Positions 43,142 to 52,625 of a stretch of DNA of 64,000 bases are shown one piece after another. A program made the translations under genes and the position numbers. The notes under the pieces were generated by a model. It did not search any database, was not told the origin of the DNA, and was given only the letters and a program-made list of their open reading frames with translations. The DNA is from Streptacidiphilus fuscans (lineage in GTDB: Bacteria; Actinomycetota; Actinomycetes; Streptomycetales; Streptomycetaceae), in assembly GCF_015690355.1 (NCBI RefSeq), contig NZ_JADPRT010000013.1, positions 1-64,000 on the forward strand, read 5' to 3'. Position 1 is the stretch's first letter; every line of letters begins with the position of its first letter.

Positions 43142-44479
43142 CTACCGGGCCTGCGGCGCTTCGAGCAGCGCGGTGACGCCCTGGCCGCCTGCCGCGCAGA
43201 TGGAAATCAGGGCACGGCCGCCGCCGCGCTCGTGCAGCAGCTTGGCCGCCGTGGCGACGATCCGACCCCCGGTGGCGGCGAAGGGGTGGCCCGTCGCCAG
43301 CGAGGAGCCGTTGACGTTCAGCCGGTCGCGATCGACCGCACCGAGCGGAGCGTCGAGGCCCAGGCGGTCCTTGCAGAAGTCCGCGCTCTCCCACGCGGCC
43401 AGCGTGGCCAGTACCTGGGAGGCGAACGCCTCGTGGATCTCGTAGAGGTCGAGCTCGCCCAGCGTCGTCCCGGCCGCCGCCAGCAGTTCGGGCACCGCGA
43501 AGGCCGGTGCCATCAGCAGCCCGTCCTCGCCGCCGACGAAGTCCACCGCGGCCGTGCGGGAGTGCGTCAGGTACGCCAACACCGGCAGGCCGCGCCGGGC
43601 GGCCCACTCCTCGCTCGCCAGCAGCACCGTCGACGCGCCGTCGGTCAGCGGCGTGGAGTTGCCCGCCGTCATCGTCCCGTCCGCGCCGCCGAACACCGGC
43701 CCCAGCCGGGAGAGCTTCTCCACCGTGCTGTCCGGCCGCAGGTTCTGATCCTTCGTCAATCCACGGTAGGGAGTGAGCAGGTCGTCGAAGAAGCCCTCGT
43801 CGTAGGCGCGGGCCAGCCGTTGGTGACTGGTCGCCGCCAGCACGTCCTGGTCCTCGCGGCCGATGCCCCACTGGGCGGCGGTCCGGGCGGCGTGCTCGCC
43901 CATGGAGAGGCCGGTACGCGGCTCCGCGTTGCGCGGGATGTCCGGGACGAGGTGGCGGGGACGCACCCCGGCCAGGGCACGGACGCGTCCGCCCAGGCTG
44001 CGCGCCCGGCGTGCGCCTAGCAGGACGCGCCGGAGCTCGTCGTTGACGCCCAGCGGGGCGTCGCTCGCGGTGTCGACGCCGCCCGCGACGCCGCAGTCGA
44101 CCTGGCCCAGCGCGATCTTGTTGGCCAGCAAGATCACCGCCTCCAGGCCGGTGCCGCACGCCTGCTGGAGGTCGTAGGCGGGCGTGCGCGAGTCCAGTGC
44201 GCTGCCGAGGACCACCTCTCGGGCGAGGTTGAAGTCGCGGCTGTGCTTGAGCACCGCACCGGCCACGAACTCGCCCAGCCGGACGCCGGTCAGGTCGTAC
44301 CGCTCGACCAGCCCGGCCAGCGCGGCGCCCAGCATCTCCTGGTTGGACGCGGTCGCGTAGGGGCCGTCGGCGCGGGCGAAGGGGATCCGGTTGCCGCCGA
44401 CGATCGCCACCCGGCGCACGGCCGACGGCGCGGCGGACAACGGCGCGGGCGCCGGGCCGGCAGGGGCGGGGGATGGCAC
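43142..44479 (-). CDS. Acetyl-CoA C-acetyltransferase / 3-ketoacyl-CoA thiolase (FadA2-like)
   Basis: This 445-residue thiolase has the acyl-enzyme Cys in QQACGTGLEAV, the GxxH loop NVNGSSLATGHPFAATGGR and the C-terminal ICAAGGQG with the second catalytic Cys. It catalyses the last step of beta-oxidation or the reverse condensation. Divergence from a large FabG and a MaoC protein reproduces the M. tuberculosis fadA2/fabG4-htdX locus, supporting FadA2-like identity. GTG at 44479 has AGGAG 8 nt upstream. Two TTAC-N6-GTAA sites lie between it and fabG. Confidence 0.92.
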   Translation of the reverse strand: MPSPAPAGPAPAPLSAAPSAVRRVAIVGGNRIPFARADGPYATASNQEMLGAALAGLVERYDLTGVRLGEFVAGAVLKHSRDFNLAREVVLGSALDSRTPAYDLQQACGTGLEAVILLANKIALGQVDCGVAGGVDTASDAPLGVNDELRRVLLGARRARSLGGRVRALAGVRPRHLVPDIPRNAEPRTGLSMGEHAARTAAQWGIGREDQDVLAATSHQRLARAYDEGFFDDLLTPYRGLTKDQNLRPDSTVEKLSRLGPVFGGADGTMTAGNSTPLTDGASTVLLASEEWAARRGLPVLAYLTHSRTAAVDFVGGEDGLLMAPAFAVPELLAAAGTTLGELDLYEIHEAFASQVLATLAAWESADFCKDRLGLDAPLGAVDRDRLNVNGSSLATGHPFAATGGRIVATAAKLLHERGGGRALISICAAGGQGVTALLEAPQAR

Positions 44480-44514
44480 GTCGACGGCTCCTTGTGCGGC
44501 GGGCGAGCTTGTCC

Positions 44515-44544
44515 TTACTCTCTAGTAAACTTACTCAGCCGTAA
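44515..44544. promoter_or_regulatory. Two adjacent TTAC-N6-GTAA operators, thiolase/FabG divergent promoter
   Basis: TTACTCTCTAGTAA (44515-44528) and TTACTCAGCCGTAA (44531-44544) stand 16 bp apart centre to centre, filling the 77-bp space between the two divergent starts. The first is a perfect 5-4-5 inverted repeat; the second ends 12 bp before the fabG ATG and runs into its ribosome-binding site. A TetR-type regulator binding both would control both transcripts. Confidence 0.65.
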
Positions 44545-44556
44545 GGAGAAATCAAG

Positions 44557-46005
44557 ATGCCCGACCGCTACCTCTCGTGGACCGCGAGCGGCCCGGGCGG
44601 CTTCGTCGCGGCACGGCTGGGCCTGCCGCGACCCGAGCCGCTGATCCGGCGTCGCCCCGGGCGTCCCGACCTCTCCGGCCCGGTGCTCGTCGGCGACAGC
44701 ACCGCCGAGAACACCGGCGGGAGCACCGGCGAGAGTGGCGGCGGCAGCGGCCGACTGGCCAAGCCGGTACGGGAGTTGTTGACTTCCTGGGAGATCGCCG
44801 TCCCGGAGAGCGCCGACTCCCCCGCCGCGCTGGTCTTCGACGCCACGGGCATCACGAGCAGCGACCGGCTCTCCGCACTGCACGCCTTCTTCCGCTCCCG
44901 GATCCGCTCGCTCGCGCCCTGCGGCCGGGTCGTCGTCCTCGGCACCCCGCCCGAGCTGGCGGGCGACGCGCGCGAGGCCGCCGCCCAGCGTGCACTGGAG
45001 GGGTTCGTCCGCTCGGTCGGCAAGGAGCTGCGGCGCGGTGCCACCGCCCAACTGCTGCTGGTCGCGCCGGGCGCGGAGGACGCGATCGCCGGAACGCTGC
45101 GGTTCGTGCTCTCGGCTCGCTCCGCCTACGTCTCCGGGCAGGTGCTGCGCATCGCCGCCGTGGCCGGTGGGCGGGACGCCGAGGCGGGCGCGGCGGGCGA
45201 GGTCGGCGCGCCCGGCGAGACCGGCGAGGCCGTCGACTGGGCCGCACCGCTGTCCGGTCGGGTCGCGCTGGTGACCGGCGCCGCGCGGGGCATCGGCGCG
45301 ACGGTCGCCGAGACGCTGGCGCAGGACGGCGCAACCGTCGTCTGCCTGGACGTGCCCGCGCAGTCCGCCGAACTGCGGGCGGTGGCGGACCTGATCGGCG
45401 GCGAGGCGCTGGAGCTGGACCTCACCGCCGTGGACGCCCCAGCGCGCGTCGTTGCCCACCTCCGCAAGCGCCACGGCGGCGTGGACGTGGTCGTGCACAA
45501 CGCGGGCATCACCCGCGACAAGACGCTCGGCCGGATGGACCCGGCGCAGTGGGACGCGGTCGTCGCGGTCAACCTGACGGCGGTGGAACGGCTGACGGAG
45601 GCGCTGCTCGAGCAGGTCTCCGCCGAGCAGGCGCCCGTGCTCAGGGACGGCGGACGGATCGTCTGCACCTCCTCGATCAGCGGCATCGCGGGCAATGTCG
45701 GCCAGACCAACTACGCCGCGAGCAAGGCCGGTCTGATCGGACTCGTGCAGTCGCTCGCCGCCGACCCCGAGCTTTCGAACCGTCGGATCACGATCAACGC
45801 GATCGCTCCCGGTTTCATCGAGACGCAGATGACGGCGGCCGTCCCGCTCTTCATCCGCGAGGCCGGACGCCGGCTCAACAGCCTGAAGCAGGGCGGCCAA
45901 CCGGTCGACGTGGCCGAGGCGGTGGCGTTCTTCGCCGCTCCGGCGAGCGCCGGCGTCAACGGTCAGGTGCTGCGCGTCTGCGGCCAGGCCCTGCTGGGAG
46001 CGTGA
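44557..46005 (+). CDS. High-molecular-weight 3-oxoacyl-ACP/CoA reductase (FabG4-like)
   Basis: This 482-residue SDR has an N-terminal degenerate Rossmann (flavodoxin-like) domain (about 1-205) and a C-terminal active FabG domain: TGAARGIG cofactor loop, HNAG, catalytic Ser in [15 protein letters not shown], and [12 protein letters not shown]. This two-domain arrangement matches mycobacterial FabG4, an NADH-dependent beta-ketoacyl-CoA reductase. Gly/Ser/Glu-rich linkers (about 50-70 and 207-228) are longer than usual. The ATG at 44557 has AAGGAG 8 nt upstream. It is followed 4 bp later by the MaoC gene: an operon. Confidence 0.92.
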   Translation: MPDRYLSWTASGPGGFVAARLGLPRPEPLIRRRPGRPDLSGPVLVGDSTAENTGGSTGESGGGSGRLAKPVRELLTSWEIAVPESADSPAALVFDATGITSSDRLSALHAFFRSRIRSLAPCGRVVVLGTPPELAGDAREAAAQRALEGFVRSVGKELRRGATAQLLLVAPGAEDAIAGTLRFVLSARSAYVSGQVLRIAAVAGGRDAEAGAAGEVGAPGETGEAVDWAAPLSGRVALVTGAARGIGATVAETLAQDGATVVCLDVPAQSAELRAVADLIGGEALELDLTAVDAPARVVAHLRKRHGGVDVVVHNAGITRDKTLGRMDPAQWDAVVAVNLTAVERLTEALLEQVSAEQAPVLRDGGRIVCTSSISGIAGNVGQTNYAASKAGLIGLVQSLAADPELSNRRITINAIAPGFIETQMTAAVPLFIREAGRRLNSLKQGGQPVDVAEAVAFFAAPASAGVNGQVLRVCGQALLGA

Positions 46006-46009
46006 ACGA

Positions 46010-46915
46010 ATGATCGCAGCGGACTCGAAAGACAACGCGATCGATGTGATCGAACTGAGCAAAACCCCGTCGATCGCAAGCCTCTATGCACGTGCCGTCC
46101 TGCCCAAGCCGCGCCACGCGGGGGCCTCCGTTCCCGAGCGCGCGGTCCGGCTGCGCGACGTCGCGCCAGACCCGCAGCGGCTGCACCGGTACCGCGAGCT
46201 GTGCGGGTTCGCGGCCGAGGACCGGCTGCCCGCGACCTACCCGCACCTCGTCGCGTTCCCGCTCTCGATGGCGCTGATGACGGCCAGGGACTTCCCGCTG
46301 CCGCTGCTCGGCCTGGTCCATCTGGCCAACCGGATCGAGCAGTCGCGCCCGGTCGCCCCCGACACCCGGCTCGACCACCTCGTCCGGACCACCGCGCCGC
46401 GTCCGCACGCCAAGGGCCGCGTCTTCGACGTCGTCGCGGAGGCCACCACGGCCGACGGCGAGCAGGTCTGGCGCTCCGTCAGCACCTACCTGCACCGGGG
46501 ACCCGGCGGTGACGCCCCGGGCCCGCGCCCGGCCGACGAGGAGCTGACCGGCGCCGAGCTGGACACCTCGTGGACGCTCCCCGGCGGTCTGGGCCGCGCC
46601 TACGGCGCGGTCTCCGGCGACCGCAACCCGATCCACCTGCACCCGCTGACCGCCCGGCTCTTCGGCTTCCGGCGCGCGATCGCGCACGGCATGTGGACCA
46701 AGGCCCGCTGCCTCGCCGCGGTGGAGGCGCGCCTGCCGGACGCGTTCACCGTCGGCGTGGACTTCCGCACGCCGGTGCTGCTCCCCGGCACGGTCCGGTT
46801 CCGGGCGGCGCGCGTCGCGGACCACGACTGGTCCTTCCAGCTCACCGACCCGTCGGCGGAACGCCGTCACCTGCTCGGCAGGATCACGGCCAGCAGCACG
46901 GCCCACCATCCCTGA
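46010..46915 (+). CDS. MaoC-family 3-hydroxyacyl dehydratase (HtdX-like)
   Basis: This 301-residue double hot-dog protein carries the hydratase-2 motif YGAVSGDRNPIHLHPLTARL, then GFRRAIAHGMW, in its second domain, with the catalytic Asp and His. It should hydrate or dehydrate (R)-3-hydroxyacyl thioesters after FabG. The position directly after a FabG4-like gene matches Rv0241c (HtdX). It begins 4 bp after the FabG stop, at ATG 46010. Confidence 0.9.
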   Translation: MIAADSKDNAIDVIELSKTPSIASLYARAVLPKPRHAGASVPERAVRLRDVAPDPQRLHRYRELCGFAAEDRLPATYPHLVAFPLSMALMTARDFPLPLLGLVHLANRIEQSRPVAPDTRLDHLVRTTAPRPHAKGRVFDVVAEATTADGEQVWRSVSTYLHRGPGGDAPGPRPADEELTGAELDTSWTLPGGLGRAYGAVSGDRNPIHLHPLTARLFGFRRAIAHGMWTKARCLAAVEARLPDAFTVGVDFRTPVLLPGTVRFRAARVADHDWSFQLTDPSAERRHLLGRITASSTAHHP

Positions 46916-46975
46916 CTCTCAGCTCGCACCCCACCACCCGCACCAGACCCACCGCAGCAGACAATGGAGCCCGTC

Positions 46976-47446
46976 ATGGCCGACACCACCGCAGCACAGC
47001 TCGCCGAGCTCGACTTCGCCACCGTCTCCCCGCAGGAGTTCGCCCGGCTGGTCAAGGGGCTCTCCACCAAGGAGATCCGCGAGATCATGCGCGGCGAGCT
47101 GCGCCTCCAGGTCCTGCGCGCGGTCTTCGGCCGGATGGAGCGCCAGTTCCGCCCGGACAACGCCGGTCACACCGTGGCGCTGATCCGCTGGAAGGTCGGC
47201 GAGGCCGCCGAGGACGCCGAGACCGTCTTCGAGACCGCCATCGACAAGGGCAGCTGCGCCGTGACCGAGGGCCGCAGCGAGGAACTCCCGAAGGTCACGC
47301 TGACCCTGGGCGACGCGGAGTTCCTCAACCTGGTCTCGGGCAACGCGAACCCGGTCACCATGTTCTTCGCGCGCAAGCTCAAGGTCGCCGGCGACCTCAG
47401 CCTGGCCGCCCGGCTGACGCACTACTTCGACATCCCGAAGGCGTGA
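46976..47446 (+). CDS. SCP2 sterol-binding-domain protein
   Basis: This 156-residue single-domain protein resembles SCP2-type lipid carriers: LRAVFGRMERQFRPDNAGHT, AVTEGRSEELPKVTLTLGDA and MFFARKLKVAGDLSLAARLT, the last typical of the SCP2 fold. It may deliver fatty acyl or sterol substrates to the enzymes encoded upstream. The ATG at 46976 has GGAG 6 nt upstream and is preferred over one 12 bp earlier. It lies 60 bp after the MaoC gene and before a strong terminator, so it closes the fabG operon. Confidence 0.85.
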   Translation: MADTTAAQLAELDFATVSPQEFARLVKGLSTKEIREIMRGELRLQVLRAVFGRMERQFRPDNAGHTVALIRWKVGEAAEDAETVFETAIDKGSCAVTEGRSEELPKVTLTLGDAEFLNLVSGNANPVTMFFARKLKVAGDLSLAARLTHYFDIPKA

Positions 47447-47452
47447 ACGACC

Positions 47453-47480
47453 GTGGCCCGGAGCGAAAGCTCCGGGCCAC
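47453..47480. terminator. Strong bidirectional terminator hairpin
   Basis: GTGGCCCGGAGC and its perfect complement GCTCCGGGCCAC close a GAAA tetraloop: a 12-bp stem directly after the SCP2 stop codon, between convergent SCP2 and nadE genes. Confidence 0.85.
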
Positions 47481-47481
47481 G

Positions 47482-47521
47482 AAACGCTCACCGCAGAAAC
47501 GCTCAGACGAAAGAACGCTCA
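47482..47521. repeat. Three short direct repeats between the terminator and nadE
   Basis: AAACGCTCA (47482-47490), AAACGCTCA (47497-47505) and GAACGCTCA (47513-47521) occur 15-16 bp apart. The third includes the nadE stop codon. Possibly a slippage product; no function is proposed. Confidence 0.5.
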
Positions 47522-48358
47522 GGGAGCGATCGGCAGCTGCCGCTTGTGCTCGGTCATCCCGTAGCGGCGGACGATCGCCGCGAACGCCTCCTCGGCGACC
47601 GGCTTGCCCTCCAGGAAGTCGTCGATGTCGTTGTAGGTCACGCCGAGCGCGTCCTCGTCGGGCTTGCCCGGGGCCAGCGTCTCCAGGTCGGCGGTCGGGG
47701 TCTTGTGGACCAGCTCGGCGGGCGCGCCGAGCTCGTCCGCGACGGCACGGACGCGCCGCTTGGTGAGGCCGGTCAGCGGGACCACGTCGGCCGCGCCGTC
47801 GCCGAACTTGGTGAAGAAGCCGGAGACCGCCTCGGCGGCGTGGTCGGTGCCGACCACCAGGCCGTCGTGCGCACCGGCCACCGCGTACTGGGCGACCATG
47901 CGCTGGCGGGCCTTGATGTTGCCGTGCACGAAGTCCTGGTGGTGCTCGTCGCGGAAGACCGCGTCACCGGCGAGGACGGCCTCCAGCGCGGCGTCGCTGG
48001 CGGGCTTCACGTCGACGGTCAGCACCTTGTCGGCGCGGATGAAGTCCACCGCCAGCTGGGCGTCCTTCTCGTCGGCCTGGACGCCGTACGGCAGGCGCAT
48101 GGCGTAGAAAGTGGCGTCGCCCCCGGCCGCGCGGACCCGCTCGACGGCGAGCTGGCAGAGCCGGCCGGCGGTGGTCGAGTCCACGCCGCCGCTGATGCCG
48201 AGCACCAGCGCGCGCAGCCCGGTGGAGGTGAGCCGCTCCGCGAGGAAGGCCACCCGGCGCTCGATCTCCTGCCCGGCGTCGAAGGTCGGGCTCACCTGGA
48301 GATCCCGGGCGATCTCCTGCTGCACCTGCTGCTGGGACGCGGACGCCAGGTCGGTCAC
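47519..48358 (-). CDS. nadE: Ammonia-dependent NAD+ synthetase
   Basis: This 279-residue N-type ATP pyrophosphatase amidates deamido-NAD+ to NAD+. The PP-loop is [18 protein letters not shown]; further signatures are [50 protein letters not shown] and [20 protein letters not shown]. There is no N-terminal glutaminase domain, so it uses free ammonia, like E. coli NadE. GTG at 48358 has GAGGAG about 6 nt upstream. Confidence 0.95.
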   Translation of the reverse strand: MTDLASASQQQVQQEIARDLQVSPTFDAGQEIERRVAFLAERLTSTGLRALVLGISGGVDSTTAGRLCQLAVERVRAAGGDATFYAMRLPYGVQADEKDAQLAVDFIRADKVLTVDVKPASDAALEAVLAGDAVFRDEHHQDFVHGNIKARQRMVAQYAVAGAHDGLVVGTDHAAEAVSGFFTKFGDGAADVVPLTGLTKRRVRAVADELGAPAELVHKTPTADLETLAPGKPDEDALGVTYNDIDDFLEGKPVAEEAFAAIVRRYGMTEHKRQLPIAP

Positions 48359-48505
48359 GCTTGCTCCTCGGTCGGGCCCGTGGACGGGCTTACTCAGGAC
48401 TCGGTTGCACTCTAGAGGAAGGCTACGACCTCCGAGCCGGTGCATGCGCCCAGGTCACCTGGCTGTAACCGGTCGGGCAGCGCGAGGACGGACGTCAAGC
48501 GTCGG

Positions 48506-50233
48506 TCACTCCACCCGGCCCCTGCGGGCGCGCAACGCGCGAAGCTCGGTCTTGAGCACCTTGCCCGCAGCCGAGACGGGCAGCCCGGGCAGGAAGTACA
48601 GCTCCCTGACGCGCTGGTACGGCGCGACGCGCTCGGCCACGAACGCCGTCAGCTCCTCCGCAGACACCTCGACGCCCGTCCCCGGACGCAGCACCACGTA
48701 CGCGGCCGGGACCTCGCCCGCGTCCGGGTGCGGCGCGCCGATCACGGCGACCTGCGCGACCGCCGGATGCGCGGCCAGCACCTCCTCCAGCTGCGTCGGA
48801 TAGACGTTGTAGCCCTTGTAGATGAGCATGTCCTTCGCCCGCCCGGAGAGGAACAGCTGACCGTCCTCGTCCAGCCGTCCGACGTCACCGGTGTTGAGCC
48901 AGCCGTCCGCCCACTGCTCGGCGGTGAGCTCCGGGCGGTTCAGGTAGCCGTCGACGATCTGCGGGCCGCGGGCGAAGACCACGCCGGTCTCGCCGACAGG
49001 CAGCGCCTTGGCCGGGTCGGCGGGCGAGCGGATCTCCAGCTCGGTGTCGAAGAGCGGGACGCCCACGCTGCCGGGCTCGCCCAGGTGGTCGCGGTCGGGC
49101 GTGACCATGGTCAGCGCCATGGTCGCCTCGGTCATCCCGTAGCCCTCGGCGACGGCGGCGTTGGGAAACGCGGCGGCGAGGCGCGCGATGGTCGGCGAGT
49201 CGAGCGGCGCGGCGCCGGAGTTGACCAGGCGCACCGCCCGCAGGTCGTAGGAGCCCGCGTCGATGGCCGCGAGCAACGCGTGATGCAGGGCGGGCGATCC
49301 GGTCAGTCCCGTCGCGCCGTTGCGCACCATGGCCGCCAGGAACGCCTGCGGCTCGAACCGGCCGTGGGCGACGACCGTGGTCCCGCCCAACACGCCGATG
49401 CTGGCGCTGATCAGGCCCATGGCGTGGAAGACGGGGACGACGTTGACGGCGAGCTCCGCGCCGATCTCCGAGGTCCACGGCGTGACCGCGCCCGGGACTT
49501 GACGGAGCGTCACCATTCCGTCGGCGTCGTACTCGGGCAGCACGGCGGCGCGTGCGCAGAGCGACTGCAGGACGTTGGCCCAGACATGGCGGTCGCGGAC
49601 CCGAACCGCCTTGGAACGGCCGGTGGTTCCGCCCGTGAAGGAGAGATGGGCGAGGTCGTCCGGCGTGCGCACGGTCGCGGGCGCGGGCTCGGCGGCGAGC
49701 AGGTCCGCCAGCGGGACCACGCCCGAGGCAGCGGCCGTGGAGGCGGCGTTCGCCGTGGCCGGGCCCGGCTTGGGCGGTGGCGCGGGCGCGGTGGCCGTCG
49801 GCGGCACCAGCACGACCAGCCGCTCCGCCCTGGCCGCCTCGGTCAGGGACGGCAGACAGGCCGGGTGGGTGACCAGCGCGGTGGCGCCGATCTCGTCCAG
49901 CGCGGCGTCCAGCGCCTCGGGCGGCTGGGTGGGGTTGATCGGCGACACCGTCGCCCCCGCGAGCAGCGCGCCGTGGTAACTGACCGCGAACCAGAGGTTG
50001 TTCGGCTGCACCAGCGCGACCACACCGCCGCGTCCGATCCCGCGTTCCCGCAGCCCCTGCGCGAACCGCAACGCCTTGTCGAGCAACTCGATGAAGCTGA
50101 GCCGCAGTTCGCCGTCGACCAGCGCGGCTCTCGCGCCGTGCGCGCGGGCCGCCGAGGGGAGCAGGGTGTGCAGTCCGGTGGTCGGGTAGTCGAGCGTGCG
50201 GGGCATGCCGACCGGCCAGAGGTCGCGGGTCAT
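48506..50233 (-). CDS. AMP-dependent acyl-CoA ligase (4-coumarate-CoA ligase-like)
   Basis: This 575-residue ANL enzyme has the P-loop LSFTGGTTGRSKAVRV, EGYGMTEATMAL, WLNTGDVGRLDEDGQLFLSG and RAKDMLIYKGYNVYPTQLEE; the catalytic Lys is in PVSAAGKVLKTELR. A Pro/Ala-rich insertion (about residues 147-172, TATAPAPPPKPGPA...) interrupts the N-terminal subdomain. The substrate could be a medium-chain or aromatic acid. The ATG at 50233 has GGGAG 7 nt upstream. Confidence 0.9.
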   Translation of the reverse strand: MTRDLWPVGMPRTLDYPTTGLHTLLPSAARAHGARAALVDGELRLSFIELLDKALRFAQGLRERGIGRGGVVALVQPNNLWFAVSYHGALLAGATVSPINPTQPPEALDAALDEIGATALVTHPACLPSLTEAARAERLVVLVPPTATAPAPPPKPGPATANAASTAAASGVVPLADLLAAEPAPATVRTPDDLAHLSFTGGTTGRSKAVRVRDRHVWANVLQSLCARAAVLPEYDADGMVTLRQVPGAVTPWTSEIGAELAVNVVPVFHAMGLISASIGVLGGTTVVAHGRFEPQAFLAAMVRNGATGLTGSPALHHALLAAIDAGSYDLRAVRLVNSGAAPLDSPTIARLAAAFPNAAVAEGYGMTEATMALTMVTPDRDHLGEPGSVGVPLFDTELEIRSPADPAKALPVGETGVVFARGPQIVDGYLNRPELTAEQWADGWLNTGDVGRLDEDGQLFLSGRAKDMLIYKGYNVYPTQLEEVLAAHPAVAQVAVIGAPHPDAGEVPAAYVVLRPGTGVEVSAEELTAFVAERVAPYQRVRELYFLPGLPVSAAGKVLKTELRALRARRGRVE

Positions 50234-50343
50234 CCGACAACTCCCTTCGAGCGGGGGCGGAGCGCGTTCGTCAAGCTAGGCCCGCCGCCAGGCCGTGTCC
50301 ATGCTTCGGACAGAAACACGGAGGGAGTCCCGGACACCAAGGA

Positions 50344-50420
50344 GCCGGTGGCCGCGACGCGCTGGGCGTCGCGACCACCGGCAAGGTGGTGCTGAGCGTC
50401 AGATCGGATCAGGTCCGATC
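50344..50420. terminator. Two hairpins between the acyl-CoA ligase and the secreted Ig-like protein
   Basis: GCCGGTGG (50344-50351) pairs with CCACCGGC (50375-50382), with extra GCGAC/GTCGC pairing inside. GATCGGA (50402-50408) pairs with TCCGATC (50414-50420). Both lie just beyond the stop codon of the minus-strand secreted protein (50430) and upstream of the ligase; they probably end its transcript. Confidence 0.55.
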
Positions 50421-50429
50421 AGTGGTGCG

Positions 50430-52625
50430 TCAGGAGGCGTTCAGCGCCGTGTCGTCGACCACGAAGCTGGTCTGCAGGCTGGCGTCCTCGCTACCGGTGA
50501 ACTTGAGGGTGACAGTCTGGCCGGCGTAGCTGTTCAGGTTGAACGAGTGCTGGGTGTAGCCGTTGGCCGCGTTCAGGTTCGAGTACGTGGCCAGCGTGCC
50601 GAGCACCGTGCCGCTGCTGTTCAGGACCTGGACCTTGAGGGTGTCGTAGGCCGTGGTCGTGGTGGTCTCAGCGGTGTCGATGTGCAGCCAGAAGGAGAAG
50701 TTGGCGCTGCAACCCGCCGGGATCGCGACCTTCTGGGCGAGGGTGTCGGTGTGGGTGGTGCCGTAGCCGTCCAGCCACGCGTCCCAGGTGCCCGAGTGGG
50801 CCGGCTCACCCGACGAGTTGTACTGGCCGATGACGCCGGAGGACGCGGACCAGACCGTGTTGCCGGATTCGAAGCCGGGGTTGCCCAGCTTCTGGCCGGG
50901 GCTGGTGCAGCCACCGGTGGACGAGTTGACGGTCCAGGTGAAGGAGGTGCTGCCCGACGCGGTGCCCGAGGAGGCGGTGACGGTGACGCTGTCGGTCCCG
51001 GCCGTGGTCGGGGTGCCGGAGATCAGACCGGAGGACGAGATCGACAGACCCGCCGGAAGACCGGTCGCGCTGTAGGTGAGCGACTTGCCCGCCGAGTCGG
51101 AGCCGCTGATCTGCAGCGAGGCAGCGGTGCCGACCGTCGCGGTCTGGTTGCCCGGGTTGGTCACGCTGACCGTCTCGTTACCGCCCTGCGAGTTGACGGT
51201 CCAGGTGAAGGAGGTGGTGCCGCTCGCGCCGCTGCTGTCCTTGGCGGTGGCCGTGACGCTGGAGGTGCCGGCGGCGGACGGGGTGCCGGAGATCAGACCG
51301 GAGGAGGAGATGGACAGACCCGCCGGAAGACCGGTGGCGCTGTAGGTCAGGCTCGCGCCGCCCGAGTCCGAGCCGCTGATCTGCAGCGACGCGGCGGTGC
51401 CGACGGTCGAGGTCTGGTTGCCCGGGTTCGTCACCGTGACGGTGTTACCACCGTGGTTGACGATGGCGTGCGACAGGTCGCACTCGTTGGTGTCGTTGGA
51501 CCAGGTCGCCTGCATCGCGAACGAGCCGCTGCCCATCGAGACCATGCCCGCGCCACCGGCGGTGCCGGGAGAGAGCCAGGCGCACTCGTCGCCGTTCTCC
51601 TGGCCGTTGTAGCTGCTGCCGGACTGCTGGTTGGTCCAACCGCCCGCCGGGAACTGGTCGGAGACCGTCTCCGCGAACTCGTGGCCCATCGTGATGGTCC
51701 ACCCGTCCAGCGTTCCGGGCGAGTTGACGAACCCGACGCCACAGCCGGAGCCGGAGTCCATGTTGTAGGGCTGGTTGGAGAAGGCCAGGTCGCCGTAGGG
51801 CGAGTTGACCGCACCGCCGGTCAGCGAGGAGTCGCCGGTGTAGTCGTGCCAGGCGCAGTACTGGCCCTGGTAGTTGTCCGGGTTGGCCCCGGTCGGCGAG
51901 AGGATGACGTAGTAGGCGTCACGGTTGGCGGCGGAGGTGGTGTTGCCGAAGTGCGCCGCCGCGCTGACGGCCTCGGTGCCCAGCTGGTTGCCGGACGCCG
52001 CGCTCGGCGACGCCGCCGAGTTGTCGTACCAGACGCCGGACAGCACGCCACCGCTCATGTAGGGGACGTAGCTGGCGCCGGACGCCGGGCAGCTGGTCGC
52101 ACCCGAGGACACGCCGGTGCCGTCACACCACTGGGTCAGCGTCGCCGACCACAGCTCGTTGCCGGTGCCGATGCCCTTGAACATCTCCTGCGCGACCGGA
52201 GCGCCGCCGTCCGGGTCACCGGAGAACGTGTCGTCGCCGCTGCTGTTGGTGCTCTCGGTGCCCCACTGGTTGCCGTAGAAGACCAGGTAGACCTTGGCGT
52301 GACCGTCAAGCACACCCACGTTGTTGATGCCGCCGCCGTACGACAGCGTCTCCGGGCCCGTGGTGGCCTGCGGCGACTCGTGTGAGGACGCCCACGACTT
52401 CATCTTCGCGTTCTGCGAGATGGTCGGGATCACACCGTGCCGGTAGGAGTGCCCAGTGGCCGGGTTGTACGGATTGGCGGACGTGCTGGCCGCCGAGCCG
52501 GCGGTGTGCACGGGGACTGCACTGGCCGTAGGCGCGAAGCCGAACGCGACCGCGCCGGCCAGGGAGAGCGAGGCGAGGCCGGCCATGGCCGCGCGTGCCG
52601 CTCCACCGCGAAGGGGGATGCCCAT
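50430..52625 (-). CDS. Large secreted protein: protease-like N-terminal domain, two Ig-like repeats, C-terminal jelly roll
   Basis: This 731-residue protein has a Sec signal peptide (cut after about ASA36). Residues 40-380 form a domain with [26 protein letters not shown] and [19 protein letters not shown]; the HEFAE stretch looks like a metal site, but the HExxH of classical zinc proteases is absent (HExxE). Two near-identical Ig-like domains of about 88 residues follow ([20 protein letters not shown] and [20 protein letters not shown]), then a Cys-containing domain ([16 protein letters not shown] ... FVVDDTALN) like carbohydrate-binding jelly rolls. It probably acts on or binds cell-wall or extracellular polymer. 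The ATG is at 52625 with AGAGGA upstream. Confidence 0.82.
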   Translation of the reverse strand: MGIPLRGGAARAAMAGLASLSLAGAVAFGFAPTASAVPVHTAGSAASTSANPYNPATGHSYRHGVIPTISQNAKMKSWASSHESPQATTGPETLSYGGGINNVGVLDGHAKVYLVFYGNQWGTESTNSSGDDTFSGDPDGGAPVAQEMFKGIGTGNELWSATLTQWCDGTGVSSGATSCPASGASYVPYMSGGVLSGVWYDNSAASPSAASGNQLGTEAVSAAAHFGNTTSAANRDAYYVILSPTGANPDNYQGQYCAWHDYTGDSSLTGGAVNSPYGDLAFSNQPYNMDSGSGCGVGFVNSPGTLDGWTITMGHEFAETVSDQFPAGGWTNQQSGSSYNGQENGDECAWLSPGTAGGAGMVSMGSGSFAMQATWSNDTNECDLSHAIVNHGGNTVTVTNPGNQTSTVGTAASLQISGSDSGGASLTYSATGLPAGLSISSSGLISGTPSAAGTSSVTATAKDSSGASGTTSFTWTVNSQGGNETVSVTNPGNQTATVGTAASLQISGSDSAGKSLTYSATGLPAGLSISSSGLISGTPTTAGTDSVTVTASSGTASGSTSFTWTVNSSTGGCTSPGQKLGNPGFESGNTVWSASSGVIGQYNSSGEPAHSGTWDAWLDGYGTTHTDTLAQKVAIPAGCSANFSFWLHIDTAETTTTTAYDTLKVQVLNSSGTVLGTLATYSNLNAANGYTQHSFNLNSYAGQTVTLKFTGSEDASLQTSFVVDDTALNAS
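50920..51440 (-). repeat. Tandem duplication encoding two Ig-like domains
   Basis: Two segments of roughly 255-265 bp are nearly identical at DNA and protein level; both encode GNQT(S/A)[14 protein letters not shown], then [20 protein letters not shown]. The high identity suggests recent duplication or gene conversion inside the secreted-protein gene. Confidence 0.75.

Noticed and set aside
41054-50233. Lipid region as a polyketide or fatty-acid-derived natural product cluster
   Set aside because: There is no ketosynthase, acyl carrier protein or tailoring set; the content matches primary acyl-CoA metabolism.
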